Positions 9,470 to 23,200 of a stretch of 53,430 nucleotides of DNA are shown here, in pieces. A program made the translations under genes and the position numbers. The notes below the pieces were generated by a model. The model was not told where the DNA came from. It was given only the letters and a program-made list of their open reading frames with translations, and searched no databases. Origin of the DNA: Protostelium mycophagum (Eukaryota > Evosea > Variosea > Protosteliida > Protosteliaceae); the NCBI GenBank assembly GCA_002081555.1, contig MZNV01001149.1, positions 1 to 53,430 of the forward strand, read 5' to 3'. Positions within the stretch are counted from its first letter, which is position 1; the number at the start of each line of letters is the position of its first letter.

Positions 9470-12400
9470 TCAATATGTGCCTTGAGGAAGATTCAATGAA
9501 GGGGTATACTGTGTCAGACCAGCACTATTCGTGAACATTGTTGTGGAAACCAGAGCTATTCCGTTGACCAACGATACACCTCCGAAGCTTGTGGACGAAG
9601 CATTGTTCGATGTGAATGTACATCCTTGTAATGAAATGGACCCCGAATTAATCTTAAACATATCAATTTGACTTCGCAGATGTAAGGTAAAGTCACTCAC
9701 TTGGACAACACCGAATGTGGCGTTATTTGCTAGAAATTGAGAAGAAGTAACCACCACTTGTCCCCCGTTGACATAGATGGCAGAGCCTGTTGTTCCTGTG
9801 GACATGGTGGATGTCATCTGAGAGATGACCGTGGCGCCTGAATTGTACAAAGCGGCCCCAGTCGGCGAATAACTTGATGTCAGTACAGCCGTGTTGACCA
9901 ACAGTTGTCCTTGGTTAAAGATAGATCCTGGAAAGTTTGAGTGAGATTATTTCGGAGAAAACAATTTCACCTGCTGTTGTGTTGGCAATATTGCTGGTGA
10001 AGTTGACGTTATTTAAGGTGGACGTACCTGTCAAATATAATGCACCTGTCAAAATGTCAGATTTGACAATTCACATTCTTTTCACCTCCAGTATCTGCCA
10101 AACAGCTCTTGAATGTGCTGGTATTCAATACGATCTGTCCCGCAGCATGAACTGCACCACCCATTGATCCTGTACTAGTTGCTTGACACGATATGAAATT
10201 TGTTCCAGAAATCATGGTAGTGCAAGAGGCCGCAGGAGAATATATCGCGCCACCAGAAGATTGAGCGGTACTATTAGAGATCGAGCTCCCTTGCACGACC
10301 AAGATCCCACCCGAATTGCACTGATAGCCTTCAGTCTGTTTTCCACAACATCAAATACCAAATTTGCTGCAATAAATCTAATGACTCACAGATGCGAATC
10401 CTCCAAAATTAGCAACACCACCAATGGATGTTGAAGAGGTTACATAAGCACTTCCTGCGGACACACTTATTGCAGCACCTAACAGAGGTGAGGAATCATT
10501 TCTCCTTAATGTCAGTTACCTGTGTTGGCAACAGAATACTTGAATGTACAGCTGACGAAGGTAACAGAAGAAGCTGAGATTCATTCAGAAATACTTGGGT
10601 AAATTTTACACTACCAGCACTGACAAAAGCGACACCACCATTGTTGGCATAATTTGACGTGAAAAAACAAGAAGTGAAAGATGACTCTCCCCCTGTGAAT
10701 ATTAGTTAGACTCTAAATGATAAACCCTTACCCAGCAAGTACATCGCCCCTCCCTGGAATCCTGAGGCAGAATTTCCAGTAAAATTGGTGTTGTAGACGG
10801 TGACCGAACTGTTTGAATATATGGCACCTCCGGTGGGATTACTTCCCGTGATGCTGTTATTGTAAAATACACTGTTGTAGATCGTCAAAATTCCGTTCGC
10901 CGCGTTGATCGCGCCTCCTAAAGCTCCAAGGTTGTGCTGGAAGACGCAACTTGTGAGGGCGACATTGCCGTTGGAGGTCAAACTGGTCGAAGTCGCATAT
11001 TGAAACTCGAAACCATTGATGCTTGCGCTGACATTTTGTGATACCACAATATTCCACCCCTGGAGTATGACTGTTGCCCCTGGCACAATAAATAGATTCC
11101 ATGTGAGTGAATTGTTGAGAGACAACGATGAAGCAGGGTATATCCCGGCGAGGAATGTGATGTTAACCGAGACGCTAACAGTAGGAAGATAAAGGGTTGG
11201 TAACGCTGCACATTTCAGAAACCATGTTACGTAACTCTTCCACCTGTGGTAAAATTGCTCGTGCTGATGTAGATGTTCAACGGCCCCGAAGTCGTTCCCG
11301 ACCCTGCCTGTATCGGTAAAAAGCCGGTTGTGGGGTCCGGCGCATACCCCCCGCTGGAAGTTCATCAAAATTTCACCACATTTATAAACTCACAAACTGA
11401 CGGCTGATCCACTTATGTTCGCCGATCCAGCGGGGAACACGGTGACGTTTGTCAGAATGTTTGGAACTACTCCAGTCAACCACGAACCAGAGGCGGGGGG
11501 TGATGGTATGTTCGGCGCGGAGTTATACCGGAAGTGTGTGTTGTTCAGATAAAGGGGCTGACTGTTATCTTGCCAGACACCACCTCCTCCCATGCTATTA
11601 ATGTTACCCTTAGCTTGATTATAATAGAAAACCGAGCCGTAGAAATAGGCAGGACCTGCACGATTTCAGTGGGGAAAATTCGAAGGAATCTTACTTCCAC
11701 CCCAATAGCCACCTCCCACTGTGGAGGCGCTGTTACTATACCAATAACACGAGGTGAAGTAATGAGTATAACTGGTTCCTCCATTGCAAAAGACTGCCCC
11801 TGTTTGCCCTCAGTCTCATTGTTTCTCATCAGAATGATTATCAACAGCAACACCACCTCCTTTTCCAAGGGATGTGTTGTTTCTGAAACTACATAATGTC
11901 ATGTTGGCAGTTGTCCCAACCCAAATGGCTCCACCGTCGCTTGGTGCGCTGCTTTGTGATATGAGGGTATAGGCGGCTGTCACAGCGTTCTGTGACCAAA
12001 TAGCACCACCTTTCATCAAGTTCCCGTTAGAAACCGAGTTGCCTGTCAACACACAGCTTGTCAAAATGACGGACCCCTCTGTATATATCGCACCACCAGC
12101 ACTCACGGCGGTGTTGTAATTCATCGTAGAACCCGTGATCGTCAGCCCACCACCATTACTCGCCCACACGGCCCCCGCCAAGTTGGAGGCGGTGTTAAAA
12201 CTAAAAGTCCCACCCGTAATGGAAATCAATCCTCCAGGATATATTGCTGCTCCATAACCAGCCGTATTGTTGTAGAAGGACGAGTTGGAAGCATAAATGA
12301 AGCCCGAGCTCCGGAGTGCACCCCCATATCCTGATGGGACACCGTTACGAAGGAAAATGTCATTCGTGGAGTAGATCCCTGAGCTGGCGAAAAACGCACC

Positions 12401-14256
12401 ACCCCCATCACCCGCAGAGGAAGATGTGGCACTGTTCTGGGAGTAAAATCCGTTGGAGGAGATAATGCAATTTCCACTCCAAATGGCGCCACCTGATGAC
12501 GCCTGACTCCCAAAGATGCTACATCCAGACAGAGTGATGTTGGCATTGTTGAACAAAGCCCCTCCCGCAGCGTTAGAATTCGCGATGTACGCATTCGTGA
12601 TGTTCATGTTAGTCAGAATCATATTGCCCGCACCGTTGGGCATGTAGACAGCGGCTCCACTCTGTGCCGTCACACTCCCTGAGATCACACCGTTCGTCAT
12701 GATGACTGGACCTCCAGCAAAAATAGTACCCCCATTGGATCCAGCAGCATCTCCATAAGTGTTCCCACAGAAATTTCTCGTGTAGTTTGAAGAATATGAG
12801 GAGAGGAAGGTGGTGCTATAAATAGCACCTCCTGACGTCGCGGCTCTTCCGGAAGTAAAACTACACCCCGTCACTGTGACTCCCACACCGTATATGTGAC
12901 CGCCGGCACTTGATCCCGTCACATTATTGAAGTAAAAGCTGCCACCTGTCACCACGATGCTAGCCTGTCAGTTGTCAATGTCACGTAAGAGTCAATGTCA
13001 TACTTACCGCACCATTTATGGCTCCTCCCGTGCCACTCGCTTGGTTATATAAATAATTGGAATTGGTTGACACAAATGAATTTGGAGCAGAGATGGCCCC
13101 TCCAGAGGTAGAGATTCCTGACAGAAATGTACATTGTGTTACATTTATGGAACCACCACTGCTGGAGATGTGGCCTCCACCTCCAGTGCCTGTTACTGTA
13201 TTGGATTGAAAATATGCTAATACGGCAGTGACTCCTGATCCGGCCCATACAGCCCCTCCTCCCTGAGCTGCTGAATTTCCGATGAAATATGACTGTACGT
13301 CGTTGTTGATGTTGATATTGCCGTTGGCACAATTTATGGCGCCACCTTTCACATTCAAAATTTGAAATTACATTACGGTTACCTGAGGAACTTGGAGCAG
13401 TATTCCCATAATAATTAGAGTTGATCGAGATGAGATTGCCATCGGTCACATAAACTCCTCGATTTTGGTTTCCGCTGAAAGTGCAACCAGCGACTGTCGT
13501 TGTAGTCGCACCTGTTACGTACAATGCTGGCTGACCATTCACTCCACCAAAAGTGTTGGCGAACATCGACGACCCGATGTAGACGGCAGCGCAAGAGCTG
13601 ATCTTGTAACAATAAGAGTTGGAACTGTTGCATGTTGATCCATAGACTTGAACACTGCCTGCACGGGATCATCAGATGTCGATGAAGTAAAAGTGACTCA
13701 CAGCTTGAGGGGCTGTTGCCGGAGATGGTGACTCCTCCCAAGTTGTTTCCGCTGCCAGGATTGGGGTTGATCACGATGAGTTTATTGAAATTGACCGAAG
13801 TTCCACCACTAACCTGGACGAGACCTCCGTTCACAGTGGTATTGATGAGAGTGACATTATTGATGGAAGAGAACGTTTGCGTTCCTGTCGTCGCCGAAAT
13901 GCCATTGTAAATCACCTTCATTAATTCACACTATCGTAATCGAGAATGCGGACTCACTGTCGAGAATCCGCTCCACGTGTAAGAACTGGACGACATCGAA
14001 TAAGAGTTTCCGTTGATCACCAAGGTGCCGGTTCCCCACTTGCTGCCTGGATTTTCTGCAGTGAGGGGTCCATCCACATTGATAGTGAATACAGAGCAGC
14101 CATTATTGCTGATGGACGAATATGCTGAATGAGTCAGTGCGATTCCTACATCCGCACACCTTGCGAAATGAGATTCCCATTTGTTGATGTCCCTGCTGAG
14201 CAGACCTGCGCAAGACATCGAACCGTGAGGAGGATACAAAGCAACAGAGCTCTCAT
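9470..14256 (-). CDS. large secreted Pmp-like beta-helix repeat protein
   Basis: Starts at ATG 14256 with a signal peptide (MRALLLCILLTVRCLAQ) and runs through many short exons to TGA at 9470-9472. The body consists of about 25 degenerate repeats of roughly 25-35 residues built on GGAI(Y/W) alternating with F..N strands, for example SGGAIWSGN, AGDGGGAFFASS, SAGGAIYTEG, KGGAIWSQN and QGGAMYLLG. This is the hallmark of chlamydial polymorphic membrane protein repeats and of right-handed parallel beta-helices (Pfam Chlam_PMP type). No transmembrane segment or autotransporter barrel is seen at the C terminus (SLNLPQGTY), so a secreted or matrix/adhesive protein is likely. Some introns have lengths divisible by 3 and lack stops (e.g. 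about 48 nt near 9660-9708), so intron retention would keep the frame. Confidence 0.75.
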
Positions 14257-14390
14257 AGGACTAGCCTCTTGTTCTCTTCCTCCGGTTCACAAAATGTCCG
14301 TGAGGATTAAAATAAAATACACGACAGAGGATCCTTTTGGATGGAGTCACGCGAGCGTAAAGCTCATTTTAAAATAGTCCTCCAAAGGCC

Positions 14391-17300
14391 TTAACTTTTA
14401 TTCGTTTTACTCTGCCATTGCTTCAGCCATTGTGAGAGGGTCTTCTCGTTGTCGCTTCTCCACTCTATATTGGCATTGATCAGTTGCACAGCTTGAGCGG
14501 AAGCTTCTTGTGCAGAGGTGACGGGGTGTGCAGTCAGGAACTTAGAGACATCATCGTAGTCCTCAGCAGTAGAAAAGATGGAGGGGACACTCAGGATCTG
14601 GGAAAGTTAGCCGTTTTGATCGCGATCACCAGATAAGAGGCTTAAGTAGTGCCCAAAATTACAAATTCACTTACATCAGCCATGATGAAAGCACTGCCAG
14701 CGTCTTGTTGCGTCAGAGCCACCCAGTTGTGCTTCAAAAAATTCCAAGCAGTTCTCCTCGAGGTTTCAGAGTGTTGCGCCATTCCTTTAAGGATATTAAC
14801 AGAGTTGAGGGAGGAAGTGTTCTACAACGAGTCAATATTTATGACAGGAATGAAGATACTCACCGGGTCGATGGCCAGATAGAGAGTTCTGTTCATGAGA
14901 ACGGGGTCTGAAAATGTACATAGGGAGGCGAGTAGATCTTGTCTTTCTGTTGGCACAACGGAGCCCGTCCATCTGTGATGATATAAGTAACCTCAACCAC
15001 GAAAAAACGTAGTGACGTCACTATTCGTCACCTGTTCAGAATCCAGTTGTAGTCCTCTGCTTTGTTGAATTTTCCGGCGGAATTCAGCACGACTGGCCAT
15101 AATTCATTGGAGATGGAGGACACAGTTCCGTTGTTCGATTTGGCCTGAGAGAAATACGAATATCCTGTTCCATGAATCAGTTTTGGCGGGAAGATTTCGA
15201 TTCAAATATCGGATTTTACCTTGGTTCATCACCGCCACATTTCCGGAATCCAGCGCCAATTGATAAATGAGTCCTCTACAACGCGTCAAAAATAGATTGA
15301 GACGTCATTGAAATTTCGTGGACTTTCAACTTGAACATTTCAACGCACCTGAGCATCACATAAGAATGAGAGTCAGAAGGACTCTGCTGCCACGTCATAT
15401 TTTGCACCAAATCAGACGTCTTATTGTTCACGAATGCCTGAAATTTACCGTCAGTTCACCTTCTACAATCGTATCTACAACGAGAATTTTACCTGGAGAA
15501 GATCACTGGTTTCGTTGCTGACAAGTGCAGACAAACGGCTGAATGCATCAGCAGCGCAAAGCCAAGGTGCCAAAGAGTTCTCTTGGTTCAAATACGTCAA
15601 AAACGACATCGTCTGTCGATGTTTAGCATTTAAGATGTGGATCTACAACGGTGTAGATGGATGTGACTTACGTAGTTCATGTTTATGGATGAGACCTTGT
15701 CAAAATTCATGTTAAATGCATCATCGATGATGGAAGCTCTCGATGCGGGCTGTGGTGATGTCATTATTGACAATGAACAGATCGCTCATGCCATGTGTCC
15801 GTATATGTTGCGGCAGAGCCGCAGATGCCTCTGCTCTCATTGCAGCAACAATTATTCAATTACGTACAGCGAGTTGTGACATGTTGCTCTGCAGAATGTC
15901 GGCGATCCTGCTGTGCATGACGTCATCATACACGACACGGTAGTAACCTCGACCTTCCACGTTACCCAAGATTACGTTCTGAAGGGGCACCTGCGGTCCG
16001 TTATTTTCCCGCCAAAATCGTACAATATACCTCGGCTGTCCGGTTGTAGAACATAAATTTCTTCACAGACCCATCTTCCAGTTGTAAAGACAGAGGAATT
16101 CGCCATATCTACAACTCGTCATTTTTTCCAGTAATATTCCGGTCTTGAATCCCATAATCAGAAGAAATCGACGAACCTGTGTCGTGCTTTTTCCGTTATC
16201 GTCGACCTTCTCCTGCTGAATAGTGACGTAACCGGTTCCCTGGGCCTTTCCCAATAGTACCACGGGAAAACCGTTTTGCTTGCTCCAACTCTGTACCAAC
16301 AACTCCACCTCTTCATCAGCGGAGCTCTCCCAGAAGACCTCTAAAAGCCCCGTGGTGTTCGCGTTACTGTTCACCGTAAATATCCTGAGGAATTTTGGTG
16401 GTAAAAGCCACATAAAATCCATTTTGAAAATAAACAGATGTCTACTCACGAGTATTGGTAGCGATTGAGGTATTTGTTTAGAGCTGTCCGGAAGCTTCCC
16501 GAGTGTTTATCCTCCATCTCAGACTTGATCATTCGGACGAGGGATGCTCCCTTGGAATATGTTATGGGGTCAAATAATTGTACCACAGCGTTGGGTCCAT
16601 CTACAACGGAAACCAACTGTGTCCTTCAGTGATTTTCACAGAAATGTGGGATTGGATGGATTTTGATAGAAATGAAAATTCCGAGAAAAGTCGCGGAAAA
16701 CTCACGGTGTGGGTAGCACTGACGGCATCGGCGCGCATGGCTTTGGCACGTTCCAAGAACAGGAATTGTTCAAAGACAAGCCAATCGGGGTGTATCATAT
16801 GAACCCCGAGGTATTCGTGATATTCAGTGAACCCTGAAATCTCATCGGAATTTCGTCGAAAAAGTCGTGATGACGTCATCAATAGAATACCTTCATTAAG
16901 CCAGAGGTCACTCCACCAGCTCAAAGTCACGAGGTCTCCAAACCACTGATGACATACCTCGTGCGTTACTGTCTGTAAAATATTTATAAACATAAAAACA
17001 CAAATAATCTGTTTATATATATTTAATTTACAAAGCAAAATAAATTTTCACCTTGGCAATGTGCTGCTGCGCATTTACAGTCGAGATGTTGGGGTTCCAC
17101 AACAACATCTCCATACTGAAAGTGATAAGACCCTGACACCTGTCAGAATAGGATGACGTCATCATGCTCCACTGACCCAGTTCTCCATGCCCACGGATGA
17201 AAAGTTGGGAACCGCGATGAGGTCCATCTTTGGCAGCGGATAATTTATTCCGAAATAGCTCTCGAAGAACCTGAGGGCACTGTCTGACGTGTTCAGCGCA

Positions 17301-19016
17301 AAACTGCCTCTGTCAATTCTGTTCTTAAAATAGAATTATATTTTGGGCAGATATCCTTATGAAAACTCATCATTCTACTTGAAAGGTTGGGTTGATGTCG
17401 TAAATAGATGATATGATGTCATAAATAGATGATGTGATGTCATATGAGACACGTACTGCCCTTGTGAGATCCTAGAAGGGGGTGCCCAGACGCTAATCTT
17501 GACCCCGTGAGGACCCTCTACACTTATGCTAGTGTACTGACTGATCACTAGGCAGAATAAATATGTCGACATCACAGGGGTGGTCTGGAAGTGAAATTTC
17601 TGCGAAATTTCAGTAAAAATCTGGTGGAAATTTGGTGGAAATTTCAGTACCTGGGTGACGTTATCGGAGAGAAAGTCGCTTGTAGATAGGAGGGGCATGT
17701 TGGTCAAAGGCATGAAACCTGCCATCATCATGTCAGTGTCAAGATATGTCAAAAGACTACGGACGCACCCGATGACGTGTCGAGGGCTATGGTTACATTG
17801 AAGGAGGCCTTCATTTGGGGTTCATCAAAGCAAGGAAATACACCTCTAGCTGCATTCGGCTCCTGTCAAAATGTCAGAAAAATGTCAACAAAATGTCAGA
17901 AAAATGTCAAAAGTGATTTACGCAAATATACTGTCTTCATCATTTTTGTAAAAGACATCTTGAAAAATACCCAAGACGTCTCACCAAATCCGTCACGGCC
18001 ACGGTCTTTTGAACACCATATTCTACAACACATCAGAACCTCCAATTCGCTCATCTACAACGAGACTCACCCAGATAGCTACTGGCGTAAAACCCGCCAT
18101 CATTGATGGTTCCATTTCCTTCGATCTTTAACATGAATTGAGAACTCTTCTCCAGCCAATTCTTCATTTCTTTACCGAATTGAAATCGCACCAGTTGGTA
18201 TTCCGAAATGTAAGAGGTGCTCGTGATATCAGAATGATATGACAGATGATGACGCTCACTTTTTAGAAGTCAGGGTTTGGCCTTGCATGTTCACTAATGT
18301 GGCGTCTGTGATCTGCGGAGGTAAAGATGGCTAGAGATAGATTGTTGCAGTCTCCGCATAGAGATGCGGTGTAATGAAGCTTTTTTCACTGCAACAGAGC
18401 CGCAGAAAAGAGTATCACAAAATTCGTAGAGCATCCTCTGCAGCTGTAGAACCCCTCCTTGTGATATTGCACAATGATTTGAGCAAGGTTGGTTTGTAAA
18501 GCGGAATAATGAGATGCGGATCTTGATGTCTTACGGTGACATAGGTGGTATCCACATGTAACGCGATAGAAGTGATGTTCTTCACAGTGATGTTGAGATG
18601 AATAGTCTCTTTGATGTTGTAAACCCAATAGACTACATCAACGTCTAATTCGACATCATAATGTGAGGGCTTCACAAAGGAAGGCAACCTTGTGCATTCA
18701 GTCGTCGAGTTTCCATCCATCATGTAATGATCTCAAAACAAGAATGAAGAGACCGAGACCTGACCTGAATTGTTCCCATTCTTTATCTCTTCCATCACCG
18801 TCATGCCCGTCAGGGACAAAGTAGAGGCCCACAATGACACCAATTAACGCACCTATCAGCAAGAGCCCACCAAGAATCATCAATATCCCTTTCTTTGTCT
18901 TTGATCGATCAGTATCACATGTAACACTCCAAGATCTACCAATCCGAGACATATTGCAGATGGTGCCTCATTTGGCTTCTGAGGAAGAAGTGCAGTATTA
19001 CTGGCATCTTCGCTCA
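14391..19016 (-). CDS. M1-family zinc aminopeptidase, type II membrane protein
   Basis: Start chosen at ATG 19016 ([15 protein letters not shown]); an in-frame ATG at 19113 would add a longer cytosolic tail. A transmembrane anchor ([20 protein letters not shown]) follows the first intron. The N-terminal M1 domain includes [19 protein letters not shown]. The exopeptidase motif reads VGMENW near 17160-17180, a variant of GAMEN. The zinc site [11 protein letters not shown] spans HEXXH at 16949-16963, followed by LWLNEG with the third ligand Glu. The C-terminal ERAP1-like helical domain ends [13 protein letters not shown] with TAA at 14391-14393. It would remove N-terminal residues from peptides at the surface or in endolysosomes. 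Many short introns carry the CTACAACG motif; the one at 18023-18070 has a copy at each end. Catalytic residues are intact. Confidence 0.85.
17864..17912. repeat. short tandem repeat in an aminopeptidase intron
   Basis: The unit AAAATGTCAGA and close variants (AAATGTCAAC, AAAATGTCAAA) repeats about four times within an intron of the M1 gene. It is a small microsatellite-like array. ATGTCA units also recur in other introns of the window. Confidence 0.6.
18023..18070 (-). repeat. intron carrying the GTTGTAG motif at both ends
   Basis: A 48-nt GT-AG intron of the aminopeptidase gene. On the minus strand it begins GTGAGTCTCGTTGTAGATG and ends TGTGTTGTAG, so the dispersed heptamer sits both just after the donor and as the acceptor. 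It is a representative of the putative intron family described in the findings. Confidence 0.6.
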
Positions 19017-19375
19017 TTTTGTCTGTGTTTGTGATCAGAAGGACAGAAAGTTCTTCCGGAATGGAATCTTCTGTCCCGATACCGAAAGATTCTGCCCGAT
19101 CTTTGACAACCATGTGTTTATGTGTTGCGTGGTGTTCCTTCAGAGGTTGAGGTTTTGTTGCTTCGGTTGAGAGGGCATATTTGTTACGGTGGAATCAACC
19201 CCAAAAGAAGACAACCCCTGTGATGACGTATGACGTTGTCGTTCATCTACGATAGCAAGAATTTTTCCAGAATTTTTGTTGGCCAAAAGCCTTCTGACTT
19301 TCAACAAAGGATTTTTAAGACACCGTATTGTTATTGCGGCAACATCAAATCGCTTCGATAATTGCAAACAAGAGT

Positions 19376-19917
19376 TTATTCAAATATCTTGTACTGGGGC
19401 AACTTGAAGAGAGCGTCAGCTTTTCCCACTTCTCCGTCTACGGACAAAACTCCTTGGTCATTTATCCTCCATACGCTGTCATCAGCAGAGGAGGTGACAC
19501 TCCACAACCCTTGTGGATGCACCTGAAAAGCAAACAAGTACGACGTGTCGACTGGTCCAGGAGAAGATCACAAGATGGCTCTGTGGGTCAACGGCAAGAT
19601 GACCGTTGATCACATTAGACTTTCCACTGACGAAATAAACACCAGGTACTCCGTTCTATAATAGATGAGTCTCCTCCAAATGATTGCGTTCAGACACCTG
19701 ACTTTGTATTCTTGTAGTTGGGTGTTGCGGGTTGGGAGTCGGAGACGCCAGAGGGTAGGAGGAATTGATCGTTGTTGGTCGTGTAGACAACTTGAGAGGT
19801 TTGCAATCGGGTGATGGGGACAAGTATAGGAGCGACTTGACATTGGTAGGTGGTCCCGTTACAGATCATGTTGTAGGATGTTGAACACATGGAGACCCGG
19901 CAACCAACGTGGACCAT
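19376..19917 (-). CDS. hypothetical protein, spliced, unrecognised
   Basis: A Cys-containing segment (MCSTSYNMICNGTTYQCQ) is followed by VYTTNNDQFLLPSGVSDSQP. Splicing then joins GVYFVSGKSNVINGHLAVD to LWSVTSSADDSVWRINDQG, with a 49-nt phase-0 intron GTGATC...TTTTCAG. The frame ends FKLPQYKIFE with TAA at 19376-19378. The N terminus is unclear. It could start at the ATG near 19917, or be reached through an intron whose 3' end is the CGTTGTAG copy at 19936. It overlaps the end of the small gene upstream, so the two models are not both certain. No family recognised. Confidence 0.4.
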
Positions 19918-20178
19918 AAGCGAACTGGGGGATGTCTACAACGGTAGTGCTGTTACTGACCCAAAGCTTAGTCGGATCCTTAGAGAGATATCCCTTGTCA
20001 ATCCTAAAATTCCAGTCAATTGTGATGTTTTTTGGAGACTGCCGAAGCAAAGGATGATGGTGCTCTTCATCTTGCTGATGAGGTTTGATTTGTCTTTTGT
20101 TTGAGAAAGAAATTACTTCCCCGCGGGGCTGTCAACACTAAATGTCACTCTGATTCTCGACAAATCGAGAAGTTTCAT
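19859..20178 (-). CDS. small protein, possibly mitochondrial ribosomal protein mL53-like
   Basis: MKLLDLSRIRVTFSVDSPAG (ATG 20178) can be joined across a very short intron near 20100-20125 to LLRQSPKNITIDWNFRID, then LWVSNSTTVVDIPQF, ending at a stop at 19859. Size and pattern (beta strand, basic linker, 'NPK-I-IDW', then a second strand pair) recall mL53/MRPL53, but the similarity was judged by eye only. The needed intron would be only about 23 nt, so the model may be wrong. It shares its 3' part with the alternative frame of the following gene. Confidence 0.3.
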
Positions 20179-20287
20179 CCGGATGCAAAGAGGTTTCAAA
20201 CTTTCACAGCAACACGCGAAAAACTCTTTGGTCGGCACGTCTTTGTGAAAAAATCACGTGAAAAAGAGTATTGACTTTATTGAACCT

Positions 20288-23200
20288 TTAGAGGGGGATG
20301 TTTCCTGATGACGTCAGCATGTGATCACTGATTATGCTTTTGGTGTGGCCAATTTGCCTTCCAAAAAATTTCGAGTTAAAATGCCTTTGGAAAGTTTTGG
20401 CGTTACAACTGAGTCTCCACAAGAATTCATCGAAATTTCTGGAAGATCTCACCGTGTTTTCTCCAAGGATTCTCCAACTTTTTGGAGGCGAGGACCTGCA
20501 GATCTTGACAGATGACAGATCTGGTCGTTTCTGGGATCAAGATGTCATCAATAAACCCCCTCTTGGCGGCGGGGTAAGGGTTGGTGAGGGTATCAGCATA
20601 ATTCTTCTCCTGCTTTGCGACCTGTGATGACGTCATCATATAATTAAAGGCTTGGTGTACAGTAACACATGCACAAAAAATACATAGTGAAAGTCTCAAA
20701 AACTCAATCCTTTGACGGTGTCAATACGTTTATAAGCGCACGGTCTCACGTTACCTACCGTGAAAATTCACGATAAGAAACCACGTGAGTTTCTAAAAAT
20801 AGAAATTCGACTTCTCTACAACGCACCTCTTCGGCCGATTTTCCTCTGAACAGAATCTCTACCGCACCCTTCGCGCCCATAACCGCGATTTCTGCGGTTG
20901 GCCAGGCATAGTTGGAGTCACCTCTCAGGTGCTTTGAGGCCATTACGTCATAAGCTCCTCCGTATGCCTTCCGTGTGATCACTGCTCTATTCAATTGATG
21001 TCTTTCATTGAATAAAATGGAAGTTGCTTCTGCAGCTTTGTCGTGGTGCAGGTTTGATGTCATCACTGAAGTTTCGGCAGGATGCGCGGCTGTGCCGCAC
21101 TTGATGAAGTTTGAAGTGCAGCTATTGCTCAGTCTACTGGCCTTGCAGAATTTTATATCTCACGGACCAAACTGGCTCCGCAGTTTGCTTTGCTTCAGAA
21201 GAAAGGAAAATGTCACAAAATGTTTTAAAAATGTTGAATCATGGATCTACAACGAACGAACCAGTGATCTTTGGGACAGTAGCCTCAGCATAAGCGTACA
21301 GCAACTTGGCTCCGTGTCTAATGATTCCGTTATGCTCCTGGTCAGTTCCTAGAAATCTCAATGAAAATTCACAGAATATTCCAGGAAAAATCTGAGAAAA
21401 TTACCGGGAAGGAAGCCGGGAACGTCGACAAGAGTGACGATCGGGATGTTGAATGAATCACAAAAACGAACGAAACGTGCGGCCTTCACCGAAGCGTTGA
21501 TGTCCAGGCACCCTGTCGCGTGTCAAAAATACAACCCCAGTGAATGCGGCCACGGTGTCATGCCATATTTTCTGGCGGTAACAAGCGTGTTTTCTTCAGA
21601 GGGTATTCTAAATCGCAGAGGCATGCTGCGGCAGAGCCGCAGAACAAATGGAGTGCCTTCTAAATATAGACGAGACAAAATATACCTGCGAGTTCCATAG
21701 GCTGGTTAGCAACGAACCCAACAGTGGCTCCCTCCATCCTTCCAAATCCTGTCAGAATATTCCTGGCATAATCCGGAGAAAGTTCAAAGAAATTTCCTTC
21801 GTCGACAATCTTGTTGATGACGTGGCGCATGTCGTAAGGTTTGTTGGGGTCGACGGGGACGATTCTATTTAATGATGGCTCCAAGCGGTTGGCGGGATCG
21901 TCACTTTCTCTCTTTGGTGGCTTGGACTTGTTGCTGGAAGGCAAATAGTCGACAAATTCACGTAACCTTAACGGGTGAGATGACGGTAAGAAACGAGGTG
22001 TTGAAATGCGAAGGAAATGAGGACTTGATCTGCGGAAAATTGTTCCGACAGAAGTTGTGCGGCTCTGCCGCGTCATACCATGACAACACTTGACACGTGA
22101 ATGACAGGCGGTATTGGGGTATTGACAGTGTCTCACTTTGCGAGAGCGTCAATGTCATTCTCGAAGGCTCTATGTGCCACTCCTGATTTCGTGGTGTGAG
22201 TTCTGGCTCCTCCCAACTCTTCTTGGGTCACCTTTTGTTCTATCAGCCCGAATTTTCACCGAATTTTCACCGAATTTCCTTCGGATTTTCCAAAAAAAAT
22301 TCTATACCTGCTCCTTGGTAACCGTCTTGACGACGTCAGGTCCTGTCACAAACAAGTAAGAAGTGTCGCGGACCATAAATGTCCAATCAGTAATTGCGGG
22401 GCTGTATACAGCTCCACCAGCACAAGGACCCATCACCAAAGAGATCTGGGGTACAACTCCTGACGCTGTCACATTTTTTTGGAAGACCTGGGGGGGTCAG
22501 AGAAATTTCGAAGAAAATGATGATTACGTCAGCGTAACCGCCGAGAGATGCAACACCCTCTTGGATTCTGGCACCTCCAGAGTCATTCAATCCAATTATA
22601 GGTGCTCCCACAAGCATCGCTTTGTCCATGATCTGTCGACATCAGTATCTGTGATGGCGGGAAAATAGTTTTCAAGATGATTCAAAAATTCAAATGGAAT
22701 TTCTAATAACTCTCTCGCTTGAATAAAATCCTTTTAGAAAAAATAAATCACCTTGCATATCTTCTCTGCGTGTGTTTCAGACAGGGAACCTCCAAAAACA
22801 GTGAAGTCTTGGCTGAAGACATAGACCAGCCTTCCATTGATGTAGCCATGTCCAGTGATCACTCCATCTCCTGGGTACTGCTCATGTTAATGATGTATTG
22901 AGACGTCGTAGATGCAAATACACCGCACTTTTCGTGGCAGTGCAGAATATGATCTTCACCTTTTGTTTTTCCAGGCCGAAGTCGGTACATCTGTGTTCGA
23001 CAAACATGTCATACTCTCTGAAACTCCCATTGTCTAATAACAAATCGATCCTCTCTCTGGCTGTCAATTTTCCTTTCTCATGCTGCTTCGCCACGCGATC
23101 TGCGCCACCTCCCAGGATGGCTGCTGCTCTCTTCTCTTCCAAGCGCTCAATTCCGGTCTGCGATTTTAAATTGAGTGATCAAGAACATAGTGGAGGTCGC

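Noticed and set aside
11545-12594. Alternative frames within the beta-helix gene
   Set aside because: The GGAI repeats are only found in the minus-strand chosen frames; the others are shadows of the repetitive sequence.
17864-17912. CRISPR-like array
   Set aside because: Units of about 11 nt without spacers, in a eukaryotic intron; a simple tandem repeat.
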